A stretch of 64,000 nucleotides of DNA from Halorussus amylolyticus (GTDB lineage: Archaea > Halobacteriota > Halobacteria > Halobacteriales > Haladaptataceae). This document shows, piece by piece, positions 18,888-28,821 of this stretch. The notes under the pieces are model-generated. The model was not told the DNA's origin. It was given only the letters and a program-made list of their open reading frames with translations, and made no database searches. Position numbers and translations under genes: made by a program. The stretch lies in contig NZ_RXOB02000046.1 in NCBI RefSeq assembly GCF_004143485.2, positions 1 to 64,000 on the forward strand. The letters run 5' to 3'. The stretch's first letter is position 1, and every line of letters begins with the position of its first letter.

Positions 18888-21326
18888 ATGCCATCTATTC
18901 AGTCGACGCTCGGCGAGGAGGAGGGGATCGCCGAGGAACTGGCCCAGAGCCAGCGTCAGATATCCATCGCCGAGTTCTTCGAAAAGAACAAGCACATGCT
19001 CGGGTTCGACAGCGGTGCCCGAGGGTTGGTAACTGCGGTGAAGGAGGCAGTGGACAACGCGCTCGACGCCACCGAAGAGGCCGACATCCTGCCCGACATC
19101 TACGTCGAAATCGACGACACGGGCGACTACTACACCCTCATCGTGGAGGACAACGGCCCCGGCATCACCAAAGAGCAGGTCCCCAAAGTGTTCGGGAAAC
19201 TCCTCTACGGGTCGCGGTTCCACAGCCGAGAGCAGTCGCGCGGCCAACAGGGAATCGGCATCTCGGCCGCCGTGCTGTACTCCCAACTCACCTCCGGCAA
19301 GCCCGCCAAGATTACGAGTCGGACGAAGGGGAGCGCCGAGGCCGAGTACTTCGAACTCGTCATCGACACCGACGAGAACGAGCCCGAGATTCGCAAAGAA
19401 GGGACCACCTCGTGGGACCGAACCCACGGCACGCGCATCGAACTGGAGATGGAGGCCAACATGCGCGCCCGGTCCCAGCTGATTCGGTACATGAAACACA
19501 CCGCCGTCGTCAACCCCCACGCTCGACTCACGTTCAAGGAGCCGAGCATGGACGAGGCCCACCAGTTCGAGCGAGTCGAGGACGCCGACCTCCCCGCCAA
19601 GACCGAGGAGATTCGGCCCCATCCCCACGGCGTCGAACTCGGCACGCTGTTGAAGATGCTCGCGGGGACCGACTCCCACAGCGTCTCGGGGTTCGTCCAG
19701 TCGGAGTTCACCCGCGTCGGGAAGAAGACCGCCGACTCGATTCTCGATAACTTCCGCGACCGCCACTTCGGCCGCGAGATGGCGTGGCGCGCGCCCCAAC
19801 CCCACGACGACGCCGACGTGGCGCGCGCGGTCCAGCAGGCGGTCGCCAACAAGGGCGCGGACGCGACCAACGCCTTCGCCGACGAGGTGACCCGAAAGGT
19901 CGAGGCCCGCGATAGAGTCGCCCACCACGAACTGGTCGAAATCGTGGCCGAAGTCGCCGACGAAGTCGGCGACGACCACGGCGTCACGTTCGGGAGTACG
20001 GTTCAGGAGAACGCGGTCGAGGCCGGGTGGGGCGAACTCACCGCCGACCGGACGGCCGACCTCTACCAGTTGGTGGACAAGGCGACCAGCACCCGGAAGG
20101 ACGACGAGACGGTCCACGGACTCGCCGAACGCCTCGCCAAGCGGTTCGAGAAGGGCCGCGAGCGCGACCGCGCGACCCGAAAAGAGCTTCGAGAGTACAT
20201 CGACCGCGCCGCCGACCAGACCGAGGAGTACGACGACGCGACCATCGGAGACACCGCCCGCGAGAACGTCGTGACCGAACTCCGGTCGGTGATGGTCACG
20301 GTACCCGACGACGTGCCGAAAGTCCGTGACCTCGCCGACGACCGCGACGCCACGAGCGAACTGCTGGAGGCGATGCGCGAGACCGACATCATCTCGCCGC
20401 CGACCAACTGCCTGTCGCCCATCACCGCCGACCTCGTGGAGGCCGGACTCCGGAAGGAGTACGACGCCGACTTCTACGCCGCTTCGAGTCGTGACGCCGA
20501 CGTTCACGGCGGCGACCCGTTCGTCGTGGAGGCCGGAATCGCCTACGGCGGCGACCTCGAAGCCGAGGGGTCGGCCGAACTCCTCCGGTTCGCGAACCGG
20601 GTCCCGCTCGTCTACCAGCGCGGGGCCTGCGCAACGACCGACGTGGTGAAGTCCATCGGGTGGCGCAACTACAATCTCGACCAACCCGGCGGGTCGGGCA
20701 TCCCGAACGGCCCGGCGGTCATCATGGTCCACGTCGCGTCCACGAACGTCCCGTTCACGTCCGAGAGCAAGGACGCGGTGGCGAACGTCCCCGAAATCGA
20801 GGACGAAATCGAGTTGGCGATTCGCGAGGCGGCCCGAGAGCTCAAATCGTACCTCAACAAGCGTAAGTCGCTTCAGAAGCGCAAGAAAAAACAGAACGTC
20901 ATCGCGTCGATTCTGCCCCAGATGGCCGAGAAGCTCGCCGACGTGACCGGGAAGGACGAACCCCAGTACGGCGACGCGCTGGCGCGGATTATGAACAACG
21001 TCCTCGTGGAGCGCGAAGTTGAGAGCGTTGCTCCGGAGGAGCAACGAGAAGGCGGCGAAGCCGCCGGGAGGAAGGTACGACTCGTGGTGGAGAACCACAC
21101 TAACACGAACGAGTCGCCCGACATCACCGACATCGTGAGCGCCGAACCGACGAATCTCTCGAACGGCGCGACCGCGGTGGACATGGACGGCGAGTGGTTC
21201 ATCAAGTGGTCGCCCACCGTCGAGAGCGGCGACGAAGCCGTCTTGGAGTACGACATCGCCGAGGACGCATCGTTCGACGTTAGCGTCGAAGGAATCGAAG
21301 ACCCCAAACTCACCGTCAATCAATGA
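18888..21326 (+). CDS. top6B: DNA topoisomerase VI subunit B
   Basis: A 812-residue type IIB topoisomerase ATPase subunit that works with Top6A to relax and decatenate DNA. GHKL motifs are [23 protein letters not shown] and [15 protein letters not shown]; the transducer follows, with a haloarchaeal acidic insert (about 300-500) and a C-terminal immunoglobulin-like domain. The start [19 protein letters not shown] at 18888 agrees with the promoter. Residues about 712-727 ([16 protein letters not shown]) are encoded by two tandem palindromes and look like an insertion between conserved blocks. The stop overlaps the top6A start by 4 bp (ATGA). Confidence 0.96.
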   Translation: MPSIQSTLGEEEGIAEELAQSQRQISIAEFFEKNKHMLGFDSGARGLVTAVKEAVDNALDATEEADILPDIYVEIDDTGDYYTLIVEDNGPGITKEQVPKVFGKLLYGSRFHSREQSRGQQGIGISAAVLYSQLTSGKPAKITSRTKGSAEAEYFELVIDTDENEPEIRKEGTTSWDRTHGTRIELEMEANMRARSQLIRYMKHTAVVNPHARLTFKEPSMDEAHQFERVEDADLPAKTEEIRPHPHGVELGTLLKMLAGTDSHSVSGFVQSEFTRVGKKTADSILDNFRDRHFGREMAWRAPQPHDDADVARAVQQAVANKGADATNAFADEVTRKVEARDRVAHHELVEIVAEVADEVGDDHGVTFGSTVQENAVEAGWGELTADRTADLYQLVDKATSTRKDDETVHGLAERLAKRFEKGRERDRATRKELREYIDRAADQTEEYDDATIGDTARENVVTELRSVMVTVPDDVPKVRDLADDRDATSELLEAMRETDIISPPTNCLSPITADLVEAGLRKEYDADFYAASSRDADVHGGDPFVVEAGIAYGGDLEAEGSAELLRFANRVPLVYQRGACATTDVVKSIGWRNYNLDQPGGSGIPNGPAVIMVHVASTNVPFTSESKDAVANVPEIEDEIELAIREAARELKSYLNKRKSLQKRKKKQNVIASILPQMAEKLADVTGKDEPQYGDALARIMNNVLVEREVESVAPEEQREGGEAAGRKVRLVVENHTNTNESPDITDIVSAEPTNLSNGATAVDMDGEWFIKWSPTVESGDEAVLEYDIAEDASFDVSVEGIEDPKLTVNQ
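21027..21065. repeat. In-frame double palindrome in top6B
   Basis: GTTGCTCC-GGA-GGAGCAAC (21027-21045) is followed by GGCGGC-GAA-GCCGCC (21051-21065). The two hairpins sit in frame and encode a short charged linker before the C-terminal domain. Confidence 0.85.
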
Positions 21327-22414
21327 GCGCAGACAACGAAGCCCAAGCCCAGGAGAAGCTTATCGACCTCGCCGCGGAGTTCTACGACCAGTTCGACCGA
21401 GGGGAAATCCCGTCGATGTCGGTCCCCACCCGGACCAAGAGCAACATCGTCTTCGACGAGGATTCGGAGGTGTGGGTGTACGGAGACCGCGAGAGCACCC
21501 GGAGCGCCAACAGCGTCCGCGGCGCTCGTAAACTCCTTAAAGCGATATACACTATCGACTTCCTCGCAGAACAGCTGAATCAGGACCGCTCGTCGACCCT
21601 GCGTGAACTCTACTATCTGAGCGAGAGTTGGGACGCCCAAGAGGCCCAGTTCTCAAATCAGGACGAGTCGAATCAGCTGGTCGAGGACTTGGAAATCGTC
21701 TCGGAGGTCACCCGCGAGGACTTCCACATGCGGCCCGAGGAGTCCGGAGCGACCATCATGGGACCGCTCTACCTCCGCGAGCAGACCCGCCGGGGCGAGC
21801 GCGACATCCACTGTCAGGAGGACGTGGGCGAGGGCGGCTACCAGATTCCGAACAACCCCGACACCATCGAGTTCCTCGACAACGACGCCGACTTCGTCTT
21901 GGCGGTCGAGACCGGCGGCATGCGCGACCGACTGGTCGAGAACGGCTTCGACGACGACTACAACGCCATCATCGTCCACCTCAAGGGTCAGCCCGCGCGG
22001 GCGACCCGGCGCATCACCAAGCGTCTCCACGACGAACTCGACCTCCCGGTCACGGTGTTCGCGGACGGCGACCCGTGGAGTTACCGTATCTTCAGTTCGG
22101 TCGCGTACGGGTCCATCAAGTCGGCTCACCTCAGCGACTACCTCGCTACGCCCGAGGCCCAGTTCGTCGGGATTCAGCCCTCCGACATCGTGGAGTACGA
22201 CCTGCCGACCGACCCCCTGAGCGACTCGGACGTGAACGCGCTCGAAAGCGAACTCGACGACCCGCGGTTCCAGACCGACTACTGGGAGGAACAGATAGAG
22301 ATTCAGTTGGACATCGGCAAAAAGTCCGAACAGCAGTCGCTCGCGTCACACGGACTCGACTTCGTCACCGACACCTACCTTCCGGAACGACTGACCGCGA
22401 TGGGCGTGCTTTAG
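21323..22414 (+). CDS. top6A: DNA topoisomerase VI subunit A
   Basis: A 363-residue Spo11-like DNA-cleaving subunit. The catalytic Tyr is in RELYYLSE (Tyr98), the TOPRIM metal site is seen as [13 protein letters not shown] and the acidic [11 protein letters not shown]. Length equals the family norm. Translation is coupled to top6B through the ATGA overlap at 21323-21326. The 3' end overlaps the convergent zinc-ribbon gene by 4 bp, so the two transcripts must overlap in antisense. Confidence 0.97.
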   Translation: MSADNEAQAQEKLIDLAAEFYDQFDRGEIPSMSVPTRTKSNIVFDEDSEVWVYGDRESTRSANSVRGARKLLKAIYTIDFLAEQLNQDRSSTLRELYYLSESWDAQEAQFSNQDESNQLVEDLEIVSEVTREDFHMRPEESGATIMGPLYLREQTRRGERDIHCQEDVGEGGYQIPNNPDTIEFLDNDADFVLAVETGGMRDRLVENGFDDDYNAIIVHLKGQPARATRRITKRLHDELDLPVTVFADGDPWSYRIFSSVAYGSIKSAHLSDYLATPEAQFVGIQPSDIVEYDLPTDPLSDSDVNALESELDDPRFQTDYWEEQIEIQLDIGKKSEQQSLASHGLDFVTDTYLPERLTAMGVL

Positions 22415-23265
22415 AACTCCCACTCGGTCTCGTCTGCGTTCTCGGTCTCCGAGTCGCTCACCGTACCTTCGGTGAACGGGTCGCCCTGCGCGCACGCCCG
22501 GCAGTAGCAGTTCTCTCCCTTCTCCTCGGTCACGAGCGGGACGCCAGCGACGAAGTACTTCTCGTTGAACGTCCGCTTCACTCCGTGTTCGACCGGGCGC
22601 GAGCACGCGGTACACGGCACGTCGGGCGCGTTGACTACTTTCTCGTCGGTCGAGCGGGCGCGTCCGAATTTCGTGACCGCCTCGCGGTCCTGGAGGCGTT
22701 CGCGCATCGGCGGGAACGCGAACAGCGCGGTAGCGATGAACGTCACGCCGACGAAGAACGCCGGGATGCTCGACACGCCGCTGAGAATCGCGAGTCCGGC
22801 GAGCGCACAGAAGAAGCTGAGTGCGACGCTTCCGGCGGTTCCGAGCGTCGAACCGTCACCGTCGAAGTCCGCGGACTTCGACGACCCCTTGCCCGGAATG
22901 TAGCGTTCGGTGCCGTCCGACCGGAGTTCGATTCGGTCGGCCGCGGGCGAGTAGTTGTACCACGCGTAGGGGATGTTGCCGAGTCCGCCCGTGAATATGA
23001 TGAGGAGCGCGTGGATGCCCCACGACCCGAACCCGCGGTCCACCATCACGACCCGGTCGCCGTAGTCGTGTTCGACCTCCCAGCCCTCGACGGTGAGGTC
23101 TTCGATTCGACGACGGAAGCCGCCCGGCTTGCTCGTCCGGTCGCTCACCCGACCGGCACCCGACCCGCCGCCGACCGCTGACCCGCAACTCGAACAGAAC
23201 GCGTCGGTCGAACTCACGCTCGCGCCGCACTGCGAGCAGAAGTTCGACCCGTTGGGAGGACTCAT
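22411..23265 (-). CDS. Zinc-ribbon membrane protein
   Basis: A 284-residue protein with an N-terminal zinc ribbon ([20 protein letters not shown]), a membrane-associated middle ([23 protein letters not shown] and a double-helix hydrophobic block near residues 143-180) and a second Cys-rich cluster (CTACSRP ... CYCRACAQG). It is a haloarchaeal conserved type with no known role. A 22-bp perfect palindrome encodes SSKSADFD near residues 128-135, at the edge of the membrane block. The minus-strand promoter has CGTATAATTTAC about 35 nt before the start. Confidence 0.8.
   Translation of the reverse strand: MSPPNGSNFCSQCGASVSSTDAFCSSCGSAVGGGSGAGRVSDRTSKPGGFRRRIEDLTVEGWEVEHDYGDRVVMVDRGFGSWGIHALLIIFTGGLGNIPYAWYNYSPAADRIELRSDGTERYIPGKGSSKSADFDGDGSTLGTAGSVALSFFCALAGLAILSGVSSIPAFFVGVTFIATALFAFPPMRERLQDREAVTKFGRARSTDEKVVNAPDVPCTACSRPVEHGVKRTFNEKYFVAGVPLVTEEKGENCYCRACAQGDPFTEGTVSDSETENADETEWEF
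22861..22882. repeat. 22-bp perfect palindrome inside zinc-ribbon gene
   Basis: GTCGAAGTCCG is followed directly by its reverse complement CGGACTTCGAC. It is in frame and encodes a short polar segment between two hydrophobic parts of the protein. Confidence 0.9.
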
Positions 23266-23357
23266 ACCTCTGGATATTCAGGCCGGAATAAGTAAATTAT
23301 ACGGTGTGTGTCGGACAGCCGTCAGCCGTATCACCGGCGGCGTCGTAGTCCGGGGCC

Positions 23358-23567
23358 ATGCCGCTCAGCGCACGCAACAGACTCGCGGGGACCGTTCGGT
23401 CGGTCGAAACGGACGGGGTGATGGCCGAAGTCGAAGTCGAGACCGACGGCGGCCAGTCCGTGACGGCGGTCATCACGAGCAACTCGGTCGAACGACTCGG
23501 TATCGAGGAGGGGAGCGAAGTGAATGCGGTCGTCAAGGCGACCGAGGTGATGGTCGAGACCGAGTGA
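23358..23567 (+). CDS. Molbindin-like TOBE (Mop) domain protein
   Basis: A 69-residue single Mop domain: MPLSARNRLAGTVRSVETDGVMAEVEVE...VTAVITSNSVERLGIEEGSEVNAVVKATEVMVE. Mop domains bind molybdate or tungstate, as stand-alone molbindins or parts of ModE/ModC. Its role would be oxyanion storage or homeostasis in the cytosol. No molybdate transporter or molybdoenzyme is adjacent, so the substrate is inferred from the family only. Confidence 0.92.
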   Translation: MPLSARNRLAGTVRSVETDGVMAEVEVETDGGQSVTAVITSNSVERLGIEEGSEVNAVVKATEVMVETE

Positions 23568-23569
23568 GG

Positions 23570-24028
23570 TCACCGCTCGAACCACGATTCCAGCGCGGCT
23601 TCGACCGCTTCGTCCTGCGACCGGACGTGTTCGCGCTCGGGGTCGCTCCGGTAGTCGAGCGAGCGAAACCGGGCGAGAGCGACCCGTCTAGCGTCGAGTT
23701 CGGCGGCCGCGGCGACCTTCCGGTCGTCGAGGGGGAACGGACCGTCGCTGTCGGCCCTCGCGTCCTCGTCCACGAGCGTCCGTGCGCCTTCGAGCGCGCT
23801 CACGCCCGCGTCGGCCCAGCAGTCGTGACAGCACCGGAATTCGAGGGTGCCGCCGTAGTCGCCGAGTTCGGTGGGGCGGGGACCGCCGTCCATCGCGGCG
23901 CTCCAGACCAGACCGAGCGAGTCCACCACGACGCTCCGGTCGTCGTCGCTCCCGCAGGCCGCACAGACGACCGACTCGTCGGCGAAGGGCCAGTCGCCCG
24001 GCGGAGTGGAGGACAGGTCGGAGTCCAT
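23570..24028 (-). CDS. Hypothetical protein with Cys pairs
   Basis: A 152-residue acidic protein not recognised. Two Cys motifs (VVCAACGSDDD near residue 22 and FRCCHDCWADAG near residue 70) may form a zinc site. The C-terminal half is helical with repeated Arg/Ala/Leu (RKVAAAAELDARRVALARFRSLDYR). It is convergent with the Mop gene, 2 bp apart. Not exported. Function unknown. Confidence 0.7.
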   Translation of the reverse strand: MDSDLSSTPPGDWPFADESVVCAACGSDDDRSVVVDSLGLVWSAAMDGGPRPTELGDYGGTLEFRCCHDCWADAGVSALEGARTLVDEDARADSDGPFPLDDRKVAAAAELDARRVALARFRSLDYRSDPEREHVRSQDEAVEAALESWFER

Positions 24029-24158
24029 GCGTTCGGTTTGGCGACGACGTGATAAAAAATCTACTTCTTCGAAGACCGAGCAACCTCGCTGGAAAAATTA
24101 CCAGTCCGACGACGCCCCAGACGAGCAGGCCGAGTCCGTCGGTCGAAACACCCGCGAA

Positions 24159-24911
24159 CTACTCGCGCTCGTCCAACACGACCGGCACCCCGCGACCCGC
24201 CACGTCGGCGGCGAACGCGCCCGAATCCGTCTCTAGCGCCTCGAAGGTGTTGTAGTGAATCGGGAGCACGAGGTCGGGGTCCATCCGCTCGGCCAACTCG
24301 GCGGCCTCCCGCCGGTCCATCGTGAACGACCCGCCGATGGGCGGGCAGAACACCGACACGTCGAGTTCGGCGTGACCCTCCAGCGCGTCCGAATCGCCCG
24401 GCCAGAAGACGGTGGTGTCCGCAAGCGTCACGAGAAAGCCCACGCCGAACCCCTCGGGGTGGAACGGGTCGCCGCTCGAATCGGTGTGCGGGCCGTCGGG
24501 TTCGTTGTACGCGGGCACGGTGCGGACGATTACGTCGCCGAACAGTCGGTCGTCCTCGTCGCCGACCTTGACGACCTCGTAGGGCAGGTCCCGGAGGTCG
24601 GCCACGTCACGGTCGATACCCGGCGGGTAGACCGCCTCGTAGACGACCACGGTGGCGTCGTCGCTCGCCACGCGCTCGATGCCGTCCGAGTCGTAGTGGT
24701 GGTCGTGGGTCACGAGAACGAGGTCGCCGTCCTCGGGTCGGTAGTCGCGTGCTGGCGGGTGAGGCGCGCTCGGCGAGTCGGGCCGCCACTCGCCGGTGAG
24801 GGTGCCGTACCGGCCGGGGTCCACGTAGACGACGGTGCCGTCGGGCGCTTCGAGTCGGAGACCCGCGTAGCCGAGCCACTCGATTCGGAGGTCGTCGTGT
24901 CGAATCGTCAT
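24159..24911 (-). CDS. MBL-fold metallo-hydrolase (UlaG-like)
   Basis: A 250-residue metallo-beta-lactamase-fold protein. Metal ligands are seen in VTHDHHYDSDGIERV (HxHxDH-like, with HDHHYD), VFWPGDSDAL and LPIHYNTFEAL near the C terminus. The N-terminal EWLGYAGLRLEAPDGTVVYVDPG is typical of the UlaG/L-ascorbate-lactonase-like subfamily widely found in archaea. Substrate unknown. Translation start ATG 24911. It is not clearly part of an operon; 210 bp separate it from the ligase gene. Confidence 0.88.
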   Translation of the reverse strand: MTIRHDDLRIEWLGYAGLRLEAPDGTVVYVDPGRYGTLTGEWRPDSPSAPHPPARDYRPEDGDLVLVTHDHHYDSDGIERVASDDATVVVYEAVYPPGIDRDVADLRDLPYEVVKVGDEDDRLFGDVIVRTVPAYNEPDGPHTDSSGDPFHPEGFGVGFLVTLADTTVFWPGDSDALEGHAELDVSVFCPPIGGSFTMDRREAAELAERMDPDLVLPIHYNTFEALETDSGAFAADVAGRGVPVVLDERE

Positions 24912-25121
24912 GGGTAGGGTTTGGACCGGGATGGGTCTAAACGGTTCGGCTTTGGGGAACGTAGAGACTAACCTACTCGGAGTTCGAACGCAGAAGGATA
25001 ATTCGCTCTTCGAAATTGTTCCTATCCAATCACTTTAAACTGCAGATGGTCACGGGATTGTAAAGCGCCAGAAAGTCCCCCGCGGTGGAGTGACGGGCCT
25101 CCACGTCGCCCGTGAACGCGG

Positions 25122-26789
25122 CTACTGCTCTTCCGCCAACCGTTCCACGCGCTCCAGCGAATCCGCTGTCTCGGGCGTCTTGTCGTCGCGAACCTCCAAG
25201 AATCTCGGGAATCGCAGTGCGTACCCCGACGAGTAGGTCGGCGACTCCTGAATCTCCTCGTATCCCACCTCGAAGACGATTTCGGGCTGAATATCGACTT
25301 CCTGACCGTCCTGAGACCGGATGTGGGGTTCGAGCAGTTCCGTGAGGTCGGCCAGTTCCTCGTCGGTGATGCCGGTGGCGACCTTGCCGAGCGTTTCGAA
25401 CTCGTCGCCCGCGTCGTCGGCGCGCGCGGAGAGCAGGAAGGTGCCGAGGAACTTCGCGCGTCTGCCCTCGCCCCACTCCGCGCCCGTGACCACGAGGTCG
25501 AGGGTCTCTACGTCGGGCTTGCGCTTGAGCCAGTTCTTCCCCCGGCGGCCCGGCGAGTAGGCCGAGTCCGGGCGCTTGAGCATGATGCCCTCGTGGCCCG
25601 CGTCGAGCGCGCTGGCTTCGATGTCGGCGATTTCGTCCGGGTCGTCGGAGGTCCAGAGCGCCGACACTCCCTTGGTGAGGACGCCCTGTAGTCGGTCGTG
25701 GCGCTCGGTAAGCGGTGCGCGAAGCAGGTCGTCTCCATTCGCGTGCAGACAGTCGAAGGCGTACAGGTCGAGTTCGACTTCCTCGCGCGCTCGGGCCACG
25801 TCGTGTTTCCGACGGAACCGCCGGAGGACCTCCTGAAACGGCAGGGGGTCGCCGTCGTCGTCGGTGGCGACCACCTCGCCGTCGAGGATGGCCGGGGCGT
25901 CGAGGTGCTCCTCGACGTGCTCGACGATTTCGGGGAGCGCGCTGGTCACCTCCTCCATGTTGCGCGAGAAGAGCGAGACCTCGTCGCCGTCGTAGTGAAT
26001 CTGGACGCGAGCGCCGTCGTACTTCCACTCTATGGCGGTTTCCTCCCAGTCGTCGAGCGCGTCGGCCACGGTCCCGGCTTGGGCGAGCATGGCTTGGACG
26101 GGGCGACCCACTTCGAGTTCCAGCGCGTCGAGTCCCGTCTCGCCCTCCTCGCGGGCGACTCTCGCGACCTCGCCGTAGTCGTTCGAGACCTGCAGCGCGC
26201 GCTCGACCGACTCGACCGGCACGTCGAACGCCGCCCCGGTGGCGTCTCGAACCGTGCCCTCGCCGACGCCGATTCGCATCTCCGAGAGGACGATGCGCGC
26301 GAGATACCGGGCTTCCTCCGGACTCGCGCGGTTGAACAGGCCGAACAGGATGTCGATTTTCTTGTCGCGACTTCCGGACCCCGCGGCGTCGGCGAGCGCG
26401 TCGAGTTCGGCGGCGACTTCCGCGACCGCGAGGTCCGTGCTCCCCGACCCGTCGCCGGACCCGAACGCCGCGAGACCCTGCTGGCCGCCGAACTCGTAGC
26501 TCGCGGCGACTTCGCCGATGTCGCCCACGTCGGCGAGTCGCTCCTCCACGTCGGCCGCCGAGACGTTCGTCCCGGCGGCGCGCGCGACGGCCTCGTAACA
26601 GTAGTTCGGTCCGATGTCGAGCGTCTCGGAGGACCACGCCGGAAACACCCGCCCCTGGACGAATCGCGCCACCACGGGGAGGTCCGACCCGGCGCGCTCG
26701 AACAGTCGGGTCACGCGCTCGGTGATTTCGGTGTCGGCGCTCAGTGCCTCGATTTCGGCGGCCGTCTCTGCGAACTCCCCGAACTCCAT
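25122..26789 (-). CDS. lig: ATP-dependent DNA ligase
   Basis: A 555-residue archaeal LigB-type ligase. An N-terminal DNA-binding domain (about 1-225) is followed by the nucleotidyltransferase domain with motif I EWKYDGARVQIH (adenylated Lys256), LDGEVVATD, YAFDCLHANG, GIMLKRPDSAY and KNWLKRKPD, and a C-terminal OB fold. It joins nicks in replication and repair in the cytosol. The start at 26789 (MEFGEFAETAAEIEALS) matches the family N terminus; the open frame extends further upstream but without similarity. A Gly/Ser stretch near residues 108-118 (AAFGSGDGSGSTDL) is a halophile-type linker. Confidence 0.95.
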   Translation of the reverse strand: MEFGEFAETAAEIEALSADTEITERVTRLFERAGSDLPVVARFVQGRVFPAWSSETLDIGPNYCYEAVARAAGTNVSAADVEERLADVGDIGEVAASYEFGGQQGLAAFGSGDGSGSTDLAVAEVAAELDALADAAGSGSRDKKIDILFGLFNRASPEEARYLARIVLSEMRIGVGEGTVRDATGAAFDVPVESVERALQVSNDYGEVARVAREEGETGLDALELEVGRPVQAMLAQAGTVADALDDWEETAIEWKYDGARVQIHYDGDEVSLFSRNMEEVTSALPEIVEHVEEHLDAPAILDGEVVATDDDGDPLPFQEVLRRFRRKHDVARAREEVELDLYAFDCLHANGDDLLRAPLTERHDRLQGVLTKGVSALWTSDDPDEIADIEASALDAGHEGIMLKRPDSAYSPGRRGKNWLKRKPDVETLDLVVTGAEWGEGRRAKFLGTFLLSARADDAGDEFETLGKVATGITDEELADLTELLEPHIRSQDGQEVDIQPEIVFEVGYEEIQESPTYSSGYALRFPRFLEVRDDKTPETADSLERVERLAEEQ

Positions 26790-26919
26790 CGACCGGAGGT
26801 AGTGGACACCCGGTTTTAAAAGACCCGACTTTTCGCAGTCTCGAATCGGGGTCGCGTCCGCTTCGTCAGACGCCCTACAGGACAAGATACTTGCATTTGG
26901 CCTGCGGCGATTCGGTCGC

Positions 26920-27036
26920 ATGCCCTCCACCGACGACCGCTCGTTCGTCACGACCGAATGCGTCACTGAGGCAGTCGAACGGGCGTATTCGCCGGACCTC
27001 GAAACAGATTCGCGGAACCGCGGAGTGTGGAATTGA
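26920..27036 (+). CDS. Candidate 38-residue small protein
   Basis: A short frame MPSTDDRSFVTTECVTEAVERAYS... of 38 residues ends in TGA at 27034-27036, and that TGA shares its last base with the ATG of the following membrane protein gene (TGATG). A TATA-like AAGATACTTGC lies about 30 nt before its ATG. Composition is acidic, as expected for a halophile protein. The tight TGATG junction suggests translational coupling. No domain recognised; it could also be a leader peptide or a chance frame. Confidence 0.45.
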   Translation: MPSTDDRSFVTTECVTEAVERAYSPDLETDSRNRGVWN

Positions 27037-27464
27037 TGCTCGCGATTCGAACGATACACCTGCTCGCGATGGCTGTCGTGCTCGGCGGCGCTGTGGCGAC
27101 GTGGCAGTTCTGCCGTCGCTCCGAGGTCTCGGCGGCGACCGCGCTGGCGGTCGCCGCCGGGTACGAGCGCGCCTTCTGGGCCGCGGTAGGTCTGCTGGTC
27201 GTCACGGGCGTCGGCAATCTCGGGAGCATCGCACCGCACGTTCCGATTGCGGAAACGGAGTGGGGAACCGTTTTCGTCCTCAAACTGCTCGCGCTCGTCG
27301 GCTTCCTCGCAGTGTCGCAGGTCCGGACGCTCGCGGTCCACCGACTCCGGCTCGCCGACTCGGGTTCCGAGGGGGGCCGCCGGATGCTGCGCGTCAGTTA
27401 CGGCGCGACCGCAGTGTGGCTCGCGGCCATCGTCGTTACGGCGGGGGTACTCGCGCATGGATGA
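27036..27464 (+). CDS. CopD-like four-helix membrane protein
   Basis: A 142-residue protein with four hydrophobic helices and the start MLAIRTIHLLAMAVVLGGAVATW, resembling the CopD/DUF-type membrane family that carries His residues in helix 1. Helix 2 includes GLLVVTGVGNLGSI, and helices 3 and 4 follow after the conserved LKLLALVGFLAVSQVR. A copper or haem link is a family guess only. It overlaps the next gene by 8 bp and seems to form a small operon with it. A GTG at 27027 is an alternative start. Confidence 0.75.
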   Translation: MLAIRTIHLLAMAVVLGGAVATWQFCRRSEVSAATALAVAAGYERAFWAAVGLLVVTGVGNLGSIAPHVPIAETEWGTVFVLKLLALVGFLAVSQVRTLAVHRLRLADSGSEGGRRMLRVSYGATAVWLAAIVVTAGVLAHG

Positions 27465-27942
27465 CGACCCCCTCGTGGTGTGGTCGCTCGCGACGTTTCA
27501 CGCCGCGCTGTTGGTCGTCCTGCTCGTCGTCGGTCTCTACCCCTCCGGACTGCTCGGTTGGGTTCTCTCGGGACTCGACACGTCCGTTGGAATCGCGCTC
27601 TACCTCTGTCTCTGGGCGAGCACGTGGTGGACAAATCGGCAGTGTCTGTCCGAACTCGGAGAAGACGCCAGTCTCCTCGCCGTGGTCGGCCTCGGTGGCA
27701 AGTGGGGCGGCGTGAACGGCGTCGTCTTCTTCTGGGTTCTCTTCGCCGTCGCGGTCGCTCCGGCGTTCGGCTTGCGAGCCGCGGTGATACCGTCCCTGCT
27801 CGTGTTTCTCGGCATCGGGACGGTGCTGGCGCTCGGCATCGGCGGCTTCGTCGGGTGTGTGTTCGCCGCGCTCGATACTGCCGCGTTCCGAATTGCGGAC
27901 CGACTCGCGCCCGCGGCGGCGAGCGAATCCGACTCGGGGTGA
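27457..27942 (+). CDS. Haloarchaeal membrane protein
   Basis: A 161-residue protein with about four membrane helices (ATFHAALLVVLLVVGLY, GIALYLCLWASTWW, GVVFFWVLFAVAVAPAFGL, VIPSLLVFLGIGTVLALGIGGFVGCVF) and an Ala/Ser-rich cytoplasmic tail. Not recognised beyond that. The ATG at 27457 lies inside the end of the preceding membrane gene (8-bp overlap), so both are likely made from one mRNA and may act together. Confidence 0.75.
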   Translation: MDDDPLVVWSLATFHAALLVVLLVVGLYPSGLLGWVLSGLDTSVGIALYLCLWASTWWTNRQCLSELGEDASLLAVVGLGGKWGGVNGVVFFWVLFAVAVAPAFGLRAAVIPSLLVFLGIGTVLALGIGGFVGCVFAALDTAAFRIADRLAPAAASESDSG

Positions 27943-27999
27943 CGAAGCGGTCCGGTGGCGCGCCCGAGGGCTTTTTCCGCTGGCCGACGAAGACGAAGT

Positions 28000-28821
28000 A
28001 TGAGCGAGACCACGGACGCAGACGAGGGTCGGCGCGAGTACGACCCCGAAGACGACCACGCGTTCCCCGACGAGCGACTGAACGAGGTGCTGGAGTTCGT
28101 GGAGAACGACCCCGAGATTCAGGCGTACCTCGACGCCCAGAACGTCAACCCCGTGACGCGGAAGGGGTACAACGACCACGGGAGCAAGCACATCGAAATC
28201 GTCCGGAACCGGGCGCTCACGCTGTACGAACTGCTCAAGGCGGGCGGCGTGGAGTTCAACGGCGCGGCCGACCAGGGACTCGACGAGGCCGACGAGGGCG
28301 TCATCGTCGCGCTCGCGGCGACTATCCACGACATCGGCCACGTCGTCCACCGCGACGACCACGCCTACTGGTCGATTCCGCTCGCGGCCGACCTGTTGGA
28401 CCGCATCCTCCCCGAACTCGGCTTCTACGACACCGCGGAGGTCGTCCGGGTGAAAGGCGAGGTCCTCCACGCGATTCTCTGTCACCACACCAAGGAAGAC
28501 CCCCTCACGACCGAGGCGGGAATCGTCCGGGTCGCCGACGCCCTCGACATGGAGAAGGGTCGGTCGCGCATCCCCTACGAGAAGGGCGGCCGCGGCATCA
28601 ACACCGTGTCGAGTCAGGCGATTCAGGGCGTAACGCTCATGCAGGGCGGGTCGGTTCCGGTCCTGGTGGAAATCGAGATGCTGAACGCCGCGGGCGTCTA
28701 TCAGGTCGATAATCTCCTGAAGGCAAAGCTTCGGGACTCGGGACTCGAAGACGACATCCGTATCGTCGCGGTCAACATCCGCGAGGACGAGAATCCCCTG
28801 GTCGAGCGCGTCGAACTTTAA
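28000..28821 (+). CDS. HD domain phosphohydrolase
   Basis: A 273-residue protein with an HD metal-dependent phosphohydrolase domain: the HGSKHIEIV helix, the AATIHDIGHVVHRDDHAYWS core (HD pair plus a downstream His), and ILCHHTKED. Family members hydrolyse nucleotide phosphates or cyclic nucleotides. The C-terminal part (about 175-273) with a beta pattern (VPVLVEIEMLNAAGVYQVDNLLKAKL) is conserved in archaeal homologues. The ATG at 28000 starts an acidic N terminus (MSETTDADEGRREYD). Its 3' end overlaps the convergent histidine kinase gene by 4 bp. Confidence 0.9.
   Translation: MSETTDADEGRREYDPEDDHAFPDERLNEVLEFVENDPEIQAYLDAQNVNPVTRKGYNDHGSKHIEIVRNRALTLYELLKAGGVEFNGAADQGLDEADEGVIVALAATIHDIGHVVHRDDHAYWSIPLAADLLDRILPELGFYDTAEVVRVKGEVLHAILCHHTKEDPLTTEAGIVRVADALDMEKGRSRIPYEKGGRGINTVSSQAIQGVTLMQGGSVPVLVEIEMLNAAGVYQVDNLLKAKLRDSGLEDDIRIVAVNIREDENPLVERVEL

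Noticed and set aside
25030-26637. Long Arg-rich frame inside the ligase region
   Set aside because: It is an out-of-frame reading of the GC-rich ligase gene; the ligase has clear motifs. The 210 bp downstream of ligase show no reliable gene or mobile-element remnant.
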